64,000 nt of DNA from Nocardia pneumoniae NBRC 100136 (GTDB taxonomy: Bacteria > Actinomycetota > Actinomycetes > Mycobacteriales > Mycobacteriaceae). The notes beneath the pieces are model-generated. The model worked only from the letters and a program-made list of their open reading frames with translations, ran no database searches and had not been told where the DNA came from. The first letter of the stretch is position 1; the number at the start of each line of letters is the position of its first letter. Made by a program: the position numbers and the translations under genes. This document shows positions 1-9,138 of the stretch, in pieces. Where the stretch lies: positions 1 through 64,000 of the forward strand of contig NZ_BAGF01000084.1 of the NCBI RefSeq assembly GCF_000308755.1, read 5' to 3'.

Positions 1-3000
1 AGCGTCGGGTCCACCCGACAGACCGGCACCGAGTCCAGCGCCAGCCTGCGCACCTGCGTCAAAGGCGCCGCCGAGGCCGCTCTCGAGACCGGAACCAGCG
101 TGCAGAACGCCGTCCACGCCGCTGGACAATCCTCCGCCGAGACCGGTCGTCGCCTCGCCCCCGGCGTCGAGCGCCGCCCCGAGTCCGCTTTCCAGTCCCG
201 TCCCGAACTGTCCTCCGGTGTTCAGCGAACCATCCAGGCCGCCACCCAGTTCCGCGCCGGTGCTGACGGCCGCGCCGAGTCCCGTCGCGAGCCCGGTCTC
301 CAGACCCGCCGTCGCCTGCGTCCCCAGATTCCCCGCACCGCCGACGGCAGAGGAGAAGTTGCCACCGACTCCTGTGCTCAAATTGCCCGAACCCTGCGCC
401 GCGGTATCGATTCCGCCGGTCAGCCCGCCGGTCGCCTGGCCTCCGGCCCCGAGCGCGCCGCCGATCCCGGTCGACAAACCACTCTCCAGTCCGCCGCCGA
501 TCTGCGCACCGGCGTCTGCGGCCCCATGCAATCCGGTCGAGGCCCCCGCACCCAGGCCCACCCCCGTCTGCGCGGCACCACCCAGCGCCGCATCCACACC
601 CGTGGTCAAACCACCAGCACCATTCACGGCACCTTCCAAGCCTCCACCGACACCGGCCTGCCCCGCAGCACCGAGCCCCGCCGAGAAGTCAGTCGCCGCA
701 CCCGCAGCGCCCTCGAGTCCCGCACCCAAGCCAGAGGTCGCGTCGGCGGCACCGCCCACAGCGCCCCCCGGACCCGCGCCGAGACCAGCCTGCGCGCCAG
801 CACCGAAGCCCGTGGTCAATCCGCTCGCCGCGTCCACGGCACCCTCGAGGCCCGCGCCAGCCTGACCGCCAGCGCCCAGCGCCGCGTCAACACCCGTGGT
901 CAAACCACCAGCACCATTCACGGCACCTTCCAAGCCTCCACCGACACCGGCCTGCCCCGCAGCACCTAGACCGGCCGACAAGTCAGTCGCCGCACCAACG
1001 GCGCTCTCGAATCCCCCGCCCAAGCCGGTTGTCAGGTCCGCGGCACCGTCCACAGTGCCCCCGAAACCTGCGCCAGCCTGACCGCCAGCACCCAGACCCG
1101 CCGAGAAGTCAGTCGCCGCACCCGCAGCACCCTCGAGTCCCGCGCCCGAGCCAGAGGTCACGTCCGCGGCACCCCCCGCAGCGCCCTCCAGACCCGCGCC
1201 GACACCAGCCTGCCCCGCCGCACCCAGACCGCCCGACAAGTCGCTCGCCGCACCAATGGCGCTCTCGAATCCAGCGCCCAGGCCCGTGGTCAGGTCGGCG
1301 GCACCACCCACAGCGCCCCCGAGGCCCGCGCCAGCCTGACCGCCAGCGCCCAACGCCGCGTCAATGCCTGTGGTCAAACCACCGGCCGCATCCACAGCGC
1401 CTTCCAGACCTGCACCAACGCCAGCCTGTCCACCAACACCGAGATCGGTGGTCAAGTCGGCTGCTCCGCCGACAGCGCTCTGAAGTCCCGTGCCCAGGCC
1501 CGTGGTCGCGTCCACGGCGCCTCCGAAACCCGTGTCGAGCCCAGCGCCAGCCTGACCGCCGAGAGCCCCACCGATGCCGGTCGACAACCCGGCCGCGCCA
1601 CCCACGGCGCCCTCCAGACCCGCACCGAGATCGGTGGTGATGCCAGCCGCGCCGTCCACAGCGCCTCCCAGACTCGCGCCGAGGCCGCTCGTGGCACCAA
1701 GGGCGCCCTCCAAGCCCGCACCCGCCTGCGCACCGAGGCCACCGGTCATGTCGGTAGCCGCACCAACGGCACCATCCAGACCAGCGCCCAAGCCCGTGGT
1801 CACGCCCGCGGCGCCATCCAAAGCACCATCGAGGCCGACCCCCAGACCGGTCGTCGCATCCGCAGCGCCCTCCAGACCCGCACCGAGACCCGTGGTCACG
1901 TCCGCCGCGCCATTGACAGCCCCTCCCAAGCCAGCGCCCAGACCGGTGGTCACGTCCGCCGCACCACCCACGGCGCCGTCGAAAGCGCCGCTGAGGCCGG
2001 TCGTCAGACCGGTTGTCGCATCAATCGCGCCATTCAGACCAGCCCCCAAGCCCGTGGTCGCACCCGCCGCGCCATCCAGGCCAACCCCCAGACCAGTCGT
2101 CAAACCAGTCGTCGCATCCACAGCACCCTCCAGGCCCGCGCCGAGACCCGTGGTCACGTCCGCCGCACCACCCACGGCGCCTTCCAGACCCGCACCCAGA
2201 CCGGACGTCAAACCGGTCGTCGCGTCTACAGCACCCTCGAGACCCGCGCCCAAACCGGTCGTCAAGCCGGTCGTCGCATCAATCGCACCACCCAGACCTG
2301 CGCCCAGATCGGCGCCAGCCTGCGCACCGGCGTCCAAGGCGGCGTCTACCCCGGTGGTGAGACCGGCTGCCGCGTCCACGGCACCCTGCAGCCCGCCGCC
2401 GAGGCCCGCGGCTCCGTTCAGCGCGCCTTCCAGGCCCGCGCCGAGGCCTGTCGTCAGGCCCGCCGCCGCGTCCACCGCGCCCTCCAGGCCGGTGGAAAGG
2501 TCGGCGCCCGTGCCGATGGCGGCGTCGATGCCGGTGGCGACGCCGGTCTCCAGGCCGGCGCCGATGTTCCCCGCGCCCGCCAAGCCGGTGGACAGGTCGA
2601 CGTCCAGGTCGGCGCCGCCACCGATACCGCTGATCACCTGGGCGCCCGCCCCGAGCAAGCCGCCAACGGCCGCGGACAGGTCGGCGCCCGCGTTCACCAC
2701 AGTGTCGAGTCCGGCGGCCAGCCCGCCACCCAGGCCCGCGCCGATCTCCAGACCCGTGTCGATCGCGGTGTCCAGACCCGCGCCCAGGTCGACGCCCGTA
2801 CCCACACCCAGATCGACACCGGCGCCGCCGCCCACACCGAGGTCGACGCCCAGGTCGGTGCCCAGGTCGACACCCGCGTTCGCGACCGCGGCCGCACCCA
2901 CGGTGCCCGCCGCGCCCACGGCGGCCGCCGCACCGGTCTGCGCGCCCGCCGCCACAATCGCCTGCAGCTGGGAACCGCCGGTGACCAGCGCCGACTCGGC

Positions 3001-3153
3001 AACCATCGGAGCGCAGAGGGTGATGTCCTCGGGAGTCACCGCGCTCAGCCCGGCGGCGGCCAGCGCCTGGGTGGGGTTGGCGCAGTAAGCGACCGCGGCC
3101 TCGTCGTTCCGCAGCAGATTGAGGATGAACTCCAGAATCGCGTTGGGTGTCAT
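1..3153 (-). CDS. IniB-like giant repeat protein (3' end outside window)
   Basis: The frame is open from ATG 3151-3153 to the left edge, at least 1051 codons, so the C-terminus is missing. A ribosome site (AGGAG, about 3166-3170) precedes the start. The first 50 residues (MTPNAILEFILNLLRNDEAA, then CANPTQALAAAGL) match the IniB N-terminal domain known from mycobacterial isoniazid-induced genes. After an Ala/Val-rich linker the rest is built of 14- or 18-residue units such as DATTGLTTGLGAGLEGAV, alternating with GGAADVTTGLGAGLE. Composition is almost only Gly, Ala, Leu, Thr, Asp and Val, with no Cys in the part read beyond the N-terminal domain. IniB function is not settled; envelope stress is the usual context. 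It is divergent from the actin-fold/iniR operon, whose regulator probably controls it. Long plus-strand frames here are antisense shadows of the repeat. Confidence 0.85.
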   Translation of the reverse strand, partial: MTPNAILEFILNLLRNDEAAVAYCANPTQALAAAGLSAVTPEDITLCAPMVAESALVTGGSQLQAIVAAGAQTGAAAAVGAAGTVGAAAVANAGVDLGTDLGVDLGVGGGAGVDLGVGTGVDLGAGLDTAIDTGLEIGAGLGGGLAAGLDTVVNAGADLSAAVGGLLGAGAQVISGIGGGADLDVDLSTGLAGAGNIGAGLETGVATGIDAAIGTGADLSTGLEGAVDAAAGLTTGLGAGLEGALNGAAGLGGGLQGAVDAAAGLTTGVDAALDAGAQAGADLGAGLGGAIDATTGLTTGLGAGLEGAVDATTGLTSGLGAGLEGAVGGAADVTTGLGAGLEGAVDATTGLTTGLGVGLDGAAGATTGLGAGLNGAIDATTGLTTGLSGAFDGAVGGAADVTTGLGAGLGGAVNGAADVTTGLGAGLEGAADATTGLGVGLDGALDGAAGVTTGLGAGLDGAVGAATDMTGGLGAQAGAGLEGALGATSGLGASLGGAVDGAAGITTDLGAGLEGAVGGAAGLSTGIGGALGGQAGAGLDTGFGGAVDATTGLGTGLQSAVGGAADLTTDLGVGGQAGVGAGLEGAVDAAGGLTTGIDAALGAGGQAGAGLGGAVGGAADLTTGLGAGFESAIGAASDLSGGLGAAGQAGVGAGLEGAAGGAADVTSGSGAGLEGAAGAATDFSAGLGAGGQAGAGFGGTVDGAADLTTGLGGGFESAVGAATDLSAGLGAAGQAGVGGGLEGAVNGAGGLTTGVDAALGAGGQAGAGLEGAVDAASGLTTGFGAGAQAGLGAGPGGAVGGAADATSGLGAGLEGAAGAATDFSAGLGAAGQAGVGGGLEGAVNGAGGLTTGVDAALGGAAQTGVGLGAGASTGLHGAADAGAQIGGGLESGLSTGIGGALGAGGQATGGLTGGIDTAAQGSGNLSTGVGGNFSSAVGGAGNLGTQATAGLETGLATGLGAAVSTGAELGGGLDGSLNTGGQFGTGLESGLGAALDAGGEATTGLGGGLSSGVDGVLHAGSGLESGLGGAFDAGAQAGAGLGAGLSGGPDA
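601..966 (-). repeat. Exact 72-nt direct repeat inside the iniB-like gene
   Basis: Positions 601-672 and 895-966 are identical over 72 nt, 294 nt (98 codons) apart, so the reading frame is kept. This is the longest exact copy I found in the coding repeat array and suggests recent in-frame duplication or gene conversion. Shorter imperfect copies of the 42/54-nt units continue to about 2500. Confidence 0.8.
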
Positions 3154-3251
3154 GAGATTCGTCTCCTGAGATCCGGCGGACCTCGATGATCCGCAGTCGT
3201 TGGAATGCAAATCACGCTAGGAGCGCATCCCGTTACGCCGAAACGGGGCGA

Positions 3252-3286
3252 ACCCCTACGACCCCGCGGGGGTACTCGGTAGGGGT
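3252..3286. promoter_or_regulatory. Inverted repeat in the iniB / hsp70-iniR divergent promoter
   Basis: ACCCCTAC at 3252-3259 is the reverse complement of GTAGGGGT at 3279-3286, with a 19-nt spacer. It lies in the 299-bp region between two divergent starts and shares the TAGGGG core with the next inverted repeat. An operator role is an inference. Confidence 0.4.
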
Positions 3287-3296
3287 GCGGGCGAAA

Positions 3297-3326
3297 TTAG
3301 GGGAATTGCCCCAACCTTTCCCCTAA
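3297..3326. promoter_or_regulatory. Perfect 9-bp inverted repeat, candidate IniR-type operator
   Basis: TTAGGGGAA (3297-3305) and TTCCCCTAA (3318-3326) are perfect reverse complements. Their centres are 21 bp apart, about two helical turns, which suits a dimer on one DNA face. The site sits between the iniB-like gene and the divergent operon encoding an IniR-like regulator, and it is the strongest symmetric element of this intergenic region. Confidence 0.5.
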
Positions 3327-3452
3327 CGAAGTAACGGCTGATGACCAGCTACCGACAGAACGGTTGCGTCGGCGTAGCTCCAACGACCTGCGCATCTCGG
3401 AACTACACAGCAGCGACACCGGACCAGACAGCTTTTCGAACGGGGTTCTCGA

Positions 3453-5243
3453 ATGACACAGCGCCTGGCGCTCGGCATCACTGTCGGGGCGTCGAATTCG
3501 GTCGCCGTGGCGGCAACGGAAGATGGCGACGACGGCATCGGCCCGTCCGGCGGCGGTTACCTACGCGCGCATCCGAGCGTGCTGCGGTTGTCGCAGGACA
3601 TGGGGCCCACTTTCGGCTCGGGCGCTCGCGTCACCGGCCGCCATTCCAGTGACGTCGTGTTGGAGGGTTTCCTGGCCAGGGTCGGTGACCCGGTCGCCAT
3701 CCTCGCCGAGGACGGCTCCTCCTATTCCGCGCCCGACCTGGTCGCCACCGCGATCGGATGCTTGATCGACGAGAACGCCGCCGACACAGGGCAATCCGCC
3801 ACCGAGGCGATCGTCGCCTGCCATCCGGCCTGGTGGTCGCGGCACACCGTGGAGATCCAGCGCGACGCGCTCGAGCGAGCCGGGCTCGGCGAGGTGACCT
3901 TGGTTCCTGAGCCCACCGCCGCGATCCGCTGGCTGGACGCGGCGCACGGCAGGTCCGGCGACGGCGCGGTGGTCGTCTACGATCTCGGCGCGACCGGGCT
4001 GACCGTCTCGGTGGTGCGCACCGGCGAGCACGCCAGCCTGCTCGGCACGCCGTTGCGCAACACCGATGTGGCCGGTGCGGAATTCGATCTGCTGACCATG
4101 CGCTATGTCTTGGCAAATGCCGCACTCGACGCGGATTTCGATCCGTTCGACCCGGTGGTCGAGCGCGAATTGTCGGCTTTGCGCGAGCGCTGCAGAAAAG
4201 CGAAAGAAGAGCTTTCCATAAATACGGCGACCGTTGTTCCGGTCCGGGTGGATCCCGCCGACCCGCACGGCAGCACCGTGCGTCTGGTGCGCGGCGAACT
4301 GGAAGACCTGCTGCGCGGACCGGTGTCCAGTTCTATCGATCTGATCCGCGACGCGGTACACCGCGCGGGCCTCGAGATCGGCGATATCGGCCGCGTTCTG
4401 CTCACCGGCGGTGGCGGCGCGATCCCGCTGGTCGCGGAATTGATCTCCTCCGAGTTCGGGCTGCCTGTGGTCGCCGCCCCCGACCCGGAGCACACCGCGG
4501 CACGCGGCGCCGCGCTGCTGGCCGCCGATCTGCTCGCCGCCGAGACGGATCAGCTTCCGCTGCTCGCCCCGGACGACGAGGACGAGACCGTGCCGCAGCC
4601 CAGAGCACTCCCCGCATCCAGGATCGCGGCGCTGCCCGAGGATCCCCCGGCACGCCGCCCGGCGACGAGCAGACGGCGCGTCGCCGTTGTGGCGGGGGCC
4701 GCCGTGGCCATCGGCCTGCTGGCCAGCGGGACGCTCGCGATCGGCACCGGTATCCAGTCGGGCCCGAGCCATCCCGCCTCGACCGAGCAGTCGACCACCG
4801 GCGCGGCGCAGATCGCCGCCACGACGGGAGCGCGGCCGGGCGATCCGTCCGCCCCCGCGACCGGTGTCGCTGCCACCGGCTCCGCGACATCGGCGGGTCG
4901 CCCGACAACCGGCGCTTCGCAAGCAGCAGGTTCGCCCTCGTCCGCCGCCGAAGGCAGCACCGCGACCGTTGCGAACAGCGAGCAAACTCCTGGCCAGCCC
5001 GCTCCCGCGGAATCCCCGGCGCCCCAGCCTGCCCCTCAGCCGCAACCCCAGCCCCAGCCTTCCCCTGCTCCCGCACCGGCACCGACAAACCCGCAACCCA
5101 CGCAGCAGCAGCCGCGGCCCACGTTGCCGAGCGCGCCGAGCCTGCCGACCGGCGTGCTGAACGACACCATCGATGGCGTCGGCGACTCGGTCGGCACGGT
5201 GCTGCGCGCGCCCGGCGAGATCCTGGGAGGCTCCGGTGGCTGA
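3453..5243 (+). CDS. Membrane-anchored Hsp70-like actin-fold protein with Pro-rich tail
   Basis: This 596-residue protein has an Hsp70/actin-like N-terminal half. The first nucleotide loop reads GITVGASNSVAV, where DnaK has GIDLGTTNS, so the catalytic Asp is Thr. The phosphate-2 motif is YDLGATGL (Asp177) and the adenosine motif is TGGGG (319-322) followed by ARGAALLA. There is no substrate-binding domain. A basic stretch (about 405) leads into one membrane segment (about 410-432), then a 150-residue Pro/Ala/Gln/Thr-rich tail probably outside the membrane. It may bind nucleotide but seems unfit for Hsp70-like hydrolysis. The last 8 nt overlap the iniR-like start (GTGGCTGA), which argues for translational coupling and a shared job, perhaps envelope sensing (inference). 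Confidence 0.8.
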   Translation: MTQRLALGITVGASNSVAVAATEDGDDGIGPSGGGYLRAHPSVLRLSQDMGPTFGSGARVTGRHSSDVVLEGFLARVGDPVAILAEDGSSYSAPDLVATAIGCLIDENAADTGQSATEAIVACHPAWWSRHTVEIQRDALERAGLGEVTLVPEPTAAIRWLDAAHGRSGDGAVVVYDLGATGLTVSVVRTGEHASLLGTPLRNTDVAGAEFDLLTMRYVLANAALDADFDPFDPVVERELSALRERCRKAKEELSINTATVVPVRVDPADPHGSTVRLVRGELEDLLRGPVSSSIDLIRDAVHRAGLEIGDIGRVLLTGGGGAIPLVAELISSEFGLPVVAAPDPEHTAARGAALLAADLLAAETDQLPLLAPDDEDETVPQPRALPASRIAALPEDPPARRPATSRRRVAVVAGAAVAIGLLASGTLAIGTGIQSGPSHPASTEQSTTGAAQIAATTGARPGDPSAPATGVAATGSATSAGRPTTGASQAAGSPSSAAEGSTATVANSEQTPGQPAPAESPAPQPAPQPQPQPQPSPAPAPAPTNPQPTQQQPRPTLPSAPSLPTGVLNDTIDGVGDSVGTVLRAPGEILGGSGG

Positions 5244-7833
5244 TATCGCCTTCGACACCCTCCCCTGCGCCCGCGACATCTTCCGCGACCTGGAATCCGT
5301 CGACGAGCAGCCGGTCGTCTACCTGATCCGCGGTCGCTCGCAAACCGGCAAGTCGACCCTTCTCACGGAGATCCGGGCTCGCCTGCGCGCCCGGGGCGTC
5401 CCACTGCAGGACGACACCGCCGCCCTGCGGCACGCCCACGCGGGCAATGGCTCCCCTGTGGTGTCCCACGCGCCGAGCGCGGTCGCCGCGGGCACGGCAG
5501 GGGTGACGACCGAGGCCACCCGCCCCGCCCTGGTCATCGACAACGCCCACACGCTCGGCCACTTCGAGCTCGAATATCTCTGCGCCGCCGTCGAATCCGG
5601 TCATCGCACGGTGGTCGTCGCCACCCAGCCGCGCCCGCACGACACGCGGCTGCGGATGCTGGCCGACGCGGTGGCCCGGCGGGGTCGCGTGGTCGACCTG
5701 CGCCCGCTCGGCGTCGCGGATATGGCGCCGTTCGCCAGGGAACTGGGCATGATGGTGCCGCGCCAGGTCGCCCAGCACATCCACCTGCAGACCGGGGGCA
5801 TTCGCGGCGGTGTGGTCGCCGCGCTGACCGCGGCCTGCTCGGCTCGGCTGGACGCGGGCATCGCCGCCGTCGACACGGCCGTCGCCGCGTGGGCGCGCGG
5901 GCTGCTGGACAACCTGGAACCCGACCTGCTGGAAACGCTCGTCGTCGCCACCACCGGAACCGGACTCGACTCCAGCGAGCTCACCGAGGTGCTCGGCGTG
6001 GAGCAGGCGGTCGCGCAGGATCTCATCGACCGAGCCAGGGCCAGCGCGCTCGTGACCGACGCCGACCTGCTGCTGGAGCCCGCCGTCGGGCCGCTGCGCA
6101 CGCTGCTCGGCGACCGCAGGTTCGTGGCGGTCGAACGCCGGTTGCTCGGCGCCCGGCTGGAGGCGGGTCTGCTGCGTGACCGCACCGCCGTGCAACTCGC
6201 CGAATCCGGTGTCCGCGATCCCCGCCTGGCCGAATTCCTCGTCGCCGCCGCGGACAAGGCCGGTGCCGATGCGGTCCGCTATTACGCAGCCGCGGCTGCC
6301 GCGGGCGCCGAACTTGATCTGATCGCGCTGCGTTGGGCCGAGGCGGCCGCGCGCGCCGGCGACAGCGAGACGGCCATGCGGCTGGCCGAGCCCATGCTGG
6401 CGCGTACCGACCGGCCGGGCGCCGATCTCGCGACCGCCGTGCGGATCTGCGCGGCGGTGCTGACCCGCCGTGGCCTGGTCGGTCGCGCGGCACAGTTGTA
6501 CACCTGGCTCGGGCCGGACCGGGTCGGTCAGGACTGGGCGCTCGGCGCGACCGTGCTGTGCCTGGCAGGCGACGCCGCGGGCGCGAAAGAGATGTCCGCG
6601 TCGGCGACGCAGTGGCCGCCTACCGAGGCCGACGCGCACGCGCGGCTGATCGCGACCGCGCTCGCGGACACCATCGAACCGGGCAACGGCACCGCCGCCG
6701 CGGTCTCGGCGCTGGTGCAGGCGACGCACGCGGACGCGGGGGTGGAACGCTTCCTGCCGTGCACAGCGGCCTCGATCGCGACCCTGCTCTCGCTCGGCAC
6801 GGGTGAGCCGCGCCGCGCGGGCGACGCCTTGCGGCGTGCCACCGCGAGCGGGCTGCGCGGTCATCAGCTCGACGTCCTGGCGGCGTGGACCGCGATGCTC
6901 GGCGGCGACGAGCGCGCCGCCGCCGCGACGGTGGCCGAATTGGATCATTCCGAGCTCGACGTCCGTGACCGGCTGCTCGCGCACGGCGTCGAGGTCGGTC
7001 TCGCCCGGCGCAGTGGCGACCACACCGCACTGGCCCGCGCGTGGCAGGCGGCGTATCCACTGTTCGACGACGTGCAGGCCGATCTGCTGTCCCTGCTGCC
7101 GATCGGCGAACTGTGGCTGGCGGCGATCCGGATGCGCGACGAGCGCCGGATCGCGCCGCTGGTGGACGCCGCGACCGCCCTGCTCCGTCGTCTGGACGAG
7201 CCGCCTGCCTGGTCCAACGCCTTCCACTGGTACGGCGTACAGGCCGCGATCGCGCACGAGAGCCCCGAGGAACTGCTGCCGCACGCGCGTGCCCTGAAGG
7301 CCGCGGCCGAGGACGGCGACCGGCACGCCGCCGTGCTCGCCGACGCCGGCCGCACCTGGGTGCTCGTGCTGCGTGGCCAGGTCGCGACCGCACCGGTCCA
7401 GGCCGCCGTCGCCGCGCTGACCGAGATCGGCATGACCTGGGACGGCGCCCGGCTGGCCAGCGAGGCGGCGCTCGCGGCGGCCGACTCGGCGACGGCCACC
7501 GCGTTGCTCAAACTGGCCCGCACGGTCCGCGCCGAAGCGCGGCCGCAGGACATGCCGCCACGGCCGTCCACGCCCGCGACCGCCGGCAACGGCGAGGCGA
7601 CCGCGCCGCCGCCCGCGAAGCCGCAGGCCGCGATCCTCAGCGAACGCGAACGCGAAGTGGCCGAACTGGTACTGCTCGGACTCACCTATCGGGAAATCGG
7701 CGCGCGCCTGTACATTTCCGCCAAGACGGTCGAGCACCACGTCGCCCGCATTCGACGCCGGGTCGGTGCCCGCTCCCGTTCGGAGTTATTGTCGATGCTC
7801 CGCGCCATGGGACACGGCTCGCTTCTGGTGTGA
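5236..7833 (+). CDS. iniR: IniR-like signal-transduction ATPase / LuxR-type regulator
   Basis: An 865-residue MalT/LAL-type regulator starting at GTG 5236, with GGGAGG five bases upstream; the start overlaps the preceding stop. Walker A is GRSQTGKST (33-41) and a Walker B-like ALVIDNAH lies near residue 95. The middle is an Ala-rich helical repeat region of tetratricopeptide-like type. The last 65 residues form a LuxR helix-turn-helix (LSEREREVAELVLLGLTYRE, then KTVEHHVARIRRR). Size and architecture match mycobacterial IniR (Rv0339c), an activator of iniBAC reported to respond to trehalose. Location next to an iniB-like gene supports that identity. The likely targets are the inverted repeats upstream of 3453 and of the iniB-like gene (inference). 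Confidence 0.85.
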   Translation: MADIAFDTLPCARDIFRDLESVDEQPVVYLIRGRSQTGKSTLLTEIRARLRARGVPLQDDTAALRHAHAGNGSPVVSHAPSAVAAGTAGVTTEATRPALVIDNAHTLGHFELEYLCAAVESGHRTVVVATQPRPHDTRLRMLADAVARRGRVVDLRPLGVADMAPFARELGMMVPRQVAQHIHLQTGGIRGGVVAALTAACSARLDAGIAAVDTAVAAWARGLLDNLEPDLLETLVVATTGTGLDSSELTEVLGVEQAVAQDLIDRARASALVTDADLLLEPAVGPLRTLLGDRRFVAVERRLLGARLEAGLLRDRTAVQLAESGVRDPRLAEFLVAAADKAGADAVRYYAAAAAAGAELDLIALRWAEAAARAGDSETAMRLAEPMLARTDRPGADLATAVRICAAVLTRRGLVGRAAQLYTWLGPDRVGQDWALGATVLCLAGDAAGAKEMSASATQWPPTEADAHARLIATALADTIEPGNGTAAAVSALVQATHADAGVERFLPCTAASIATLLSLGTGEPRRAGDALRRATASGLRGHQLDVLAAWTAMLGGDERAAAATVAELDHSELDVRDRLLAHGVEVGLARRSGDHTALARAWQAAYPLFDDVQADLLSLLPIGELWLAAIRMRDERRIAPLVDAATALLRRLDEPPAWSNAFHWYGVQAAIAHESPEELLPHARALKAAAEDGDRHAAVLADAGRTWVLVLRGQVATAPVQAAVAALTEIGMTWDGARLASEAALAAADSATATALLKLARTVRAEARPQDMPPRPSTPATAGNGEATAPPPAKPQAAILSEREREVAELVLLGLTYREIGARLYISAKTVEHHVARIRRRVGARSRSELLSMLRAMGHGSLLV

Positions 7834-7880
7834 CCGGGTGCGGTTCCGTCAGCGGGAACGCCGAAGCGAGGTATAAGAGG

Positions 7881-8975
7881 ATGGCCACTGGGGTGGGCCT
7901 GCGCGTCGCCGAGGACGAGTGCACGGCGGTCATCGTCACCGACGGCGACGAGGAACCGCGGTACATCGTCCGGGAGTCGATCCTGCACATGTCCGACGAC
8001 GGCGACACCGTCCTCGGCGGACCCGCGCCGGCCGGGCACTCCCACTCGATCACCGGATTCGTGCGCGCCGTCGGCGACCCCACCGGCATCCCGGTCGACG
8101 AGGGTGAGGCCTACCGCGCCGAGGATCTGGTCGCGACCGCCCTGTTCTGCCTGATCAACCTGGCCGCCGAACATCTGAGCGGTCCGGCCGAGTTCTACGC
8201 GACGCATCCGGCCCAGTGGCCCGCCGAGCACGTGCGTTCGCTGCGCGATGCGCTGGACTACCTCGGCCTGCGCTCGGTGCTGCTGGTCAGTGAGGGGGAG
8301 CTGCCCAGCGCCGAAACCGGCGGGTACGGAAGCTCGTTCGCCCATGACGCGGCGCGCGGTGCGCTGGCGGCCGTGCTCGCCACTCCGGCCGGAGCCACCC
8401 CGCCGGACCCGTCGACCGCGGAGAACTCGACGGTGGACACCGTCGTCATCCCCGCGGTGCCCGCCGCCGACGCGCCACCGCAGGCGTATTCGGCGGCCAT
8501 CCCGATCTCCGAACCCGTCGCGACCACCGAAGCGGCCGTGTCCGAGACAGACGCGCCGACACCCGCTCCGGCGAAGGAACGGAAACGAACGCCGCTGCTG
8601 GTCGCCGGAGCCGCGGCGGTCGGGCTGGTGCTCGGCGGCATCGTGGTCGCCTTGATGCTCCGCGACGGCGACCAGACGCCGGTGCCGCCGCTGCCCGACG
8701 CCAAATCCGAGCAGACATCGGCGCCTACCCTTCCACCGCCATCGATCGTGCCGTCCACCGTGGCCACCACCACCGAGGAACCCGAGCCGCCCGTGGTGAC
8801 CCCCGAGACGACAACACCCGAGACGACCACCCCGACGACCACCGAGCCGCCCACCACCACTGCGCCCACCACCACCCCTCCGTCGACCACGCGGACCACC
8901 ACGACCACGCGCAACCCGTACCAGCTACCGCCGATCCCAACCATCCCCGGCATGGGAATACCGGGTAGTCGGTGA
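7881..8975 (+). CDS. Half-size actin-fold membrane protein with Thr/Pro tail
   Basis: This 364-residue protein starts at ATG 7881 (GCGAGG about 9 nt upstream), 47 nt after the iniR-like gene. Residues 1-160 resemble only the first lobe of the Hsp70-like protein encoded at 3453: a vestigial first loop (GVGLRVAEDECTAVIV), then segments parallel to its paralogue such as AEDLVATALFCLIN and FYATHPAQWP. The phosphate-2 and adenosine motifs are absent, so nucleotide binding is unlikely. A membrane segment (about 237-260) follows KERKR, and the C-terminus is about 90 residues of Thr/Pro repeats (TTTPETTTPTTTEPPTTT). It may have arisen from the upstream gene by loss of one lobe. A later GTG within the first codons is an alternative start. 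Confidence 0.75.
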   Translation: MATGVGLRVAEDECTAVIVTDGDEEPRYIVRESILHMSDDGDTVLGGPAPAGHSHSITGFVRAVGDPTGIPVDEGEAYRAEDLVATALFCLINLAAEHLSGPAEFYATHPAQWPAEHVRSLRDALDYLGLRSVLLVSEGELPSAETGGYGSSFAHDAARGALAAVLATPAGATPPDPSTAENSTVDTVVIPAVPAADAPPQAYSAAIPISEPVATTEAAVSETDAPTPAPAKERKRTPLLVAGAAAVGLVLGGIVVALMLRDGDQTPVPPLPDAKSEQTSAPTLPPPSIVPSTVATTTEEPEPPVVTPETTTPETTTPTTTEPPTTTAPTTTPPSTTRTTTTTRNPYQLPPIPTIPGMGIPGSR

Positions 8976-9138
8976 TTAGTAGCGTCCTTTCCGGGTTTGT
9001 GGCCTAGAGTGTTGCGCTGACCCTGTTGTCGGATGAATTTCGCCACAGCGGTCAGTTGCTGGACGAAGACTGTGTGCCAATGGATTACGTCCGTGGCCAC
9101 GGATTTAGCTGGCACCTGCGTGCCGACGAAGGGACTTC

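Noticed and set aside
601..2500. Regular repeats that could suggest a CRISPR array
   Set aside because: Units are 42 or 54 nt, lie in one reading frame, diverge gradually and have no unique spacers; no cas genes are near.
100..3088. Several long plus-strand open frames of Pro/Arg/Ser-rich composition
   Set aside because: They are antisense to the continuous minus-strand iniB-like repeat gene, which has a recognisable N-terminal domain and ribosome site; the repeats keep all frames open.
4402..7740. 1100-codon open frame on the minus strand
   Set aside because: It is the antisense shadow of the Hsp70-like and IniR-like genes, with Arg/Gly-rich sequence and no domain.
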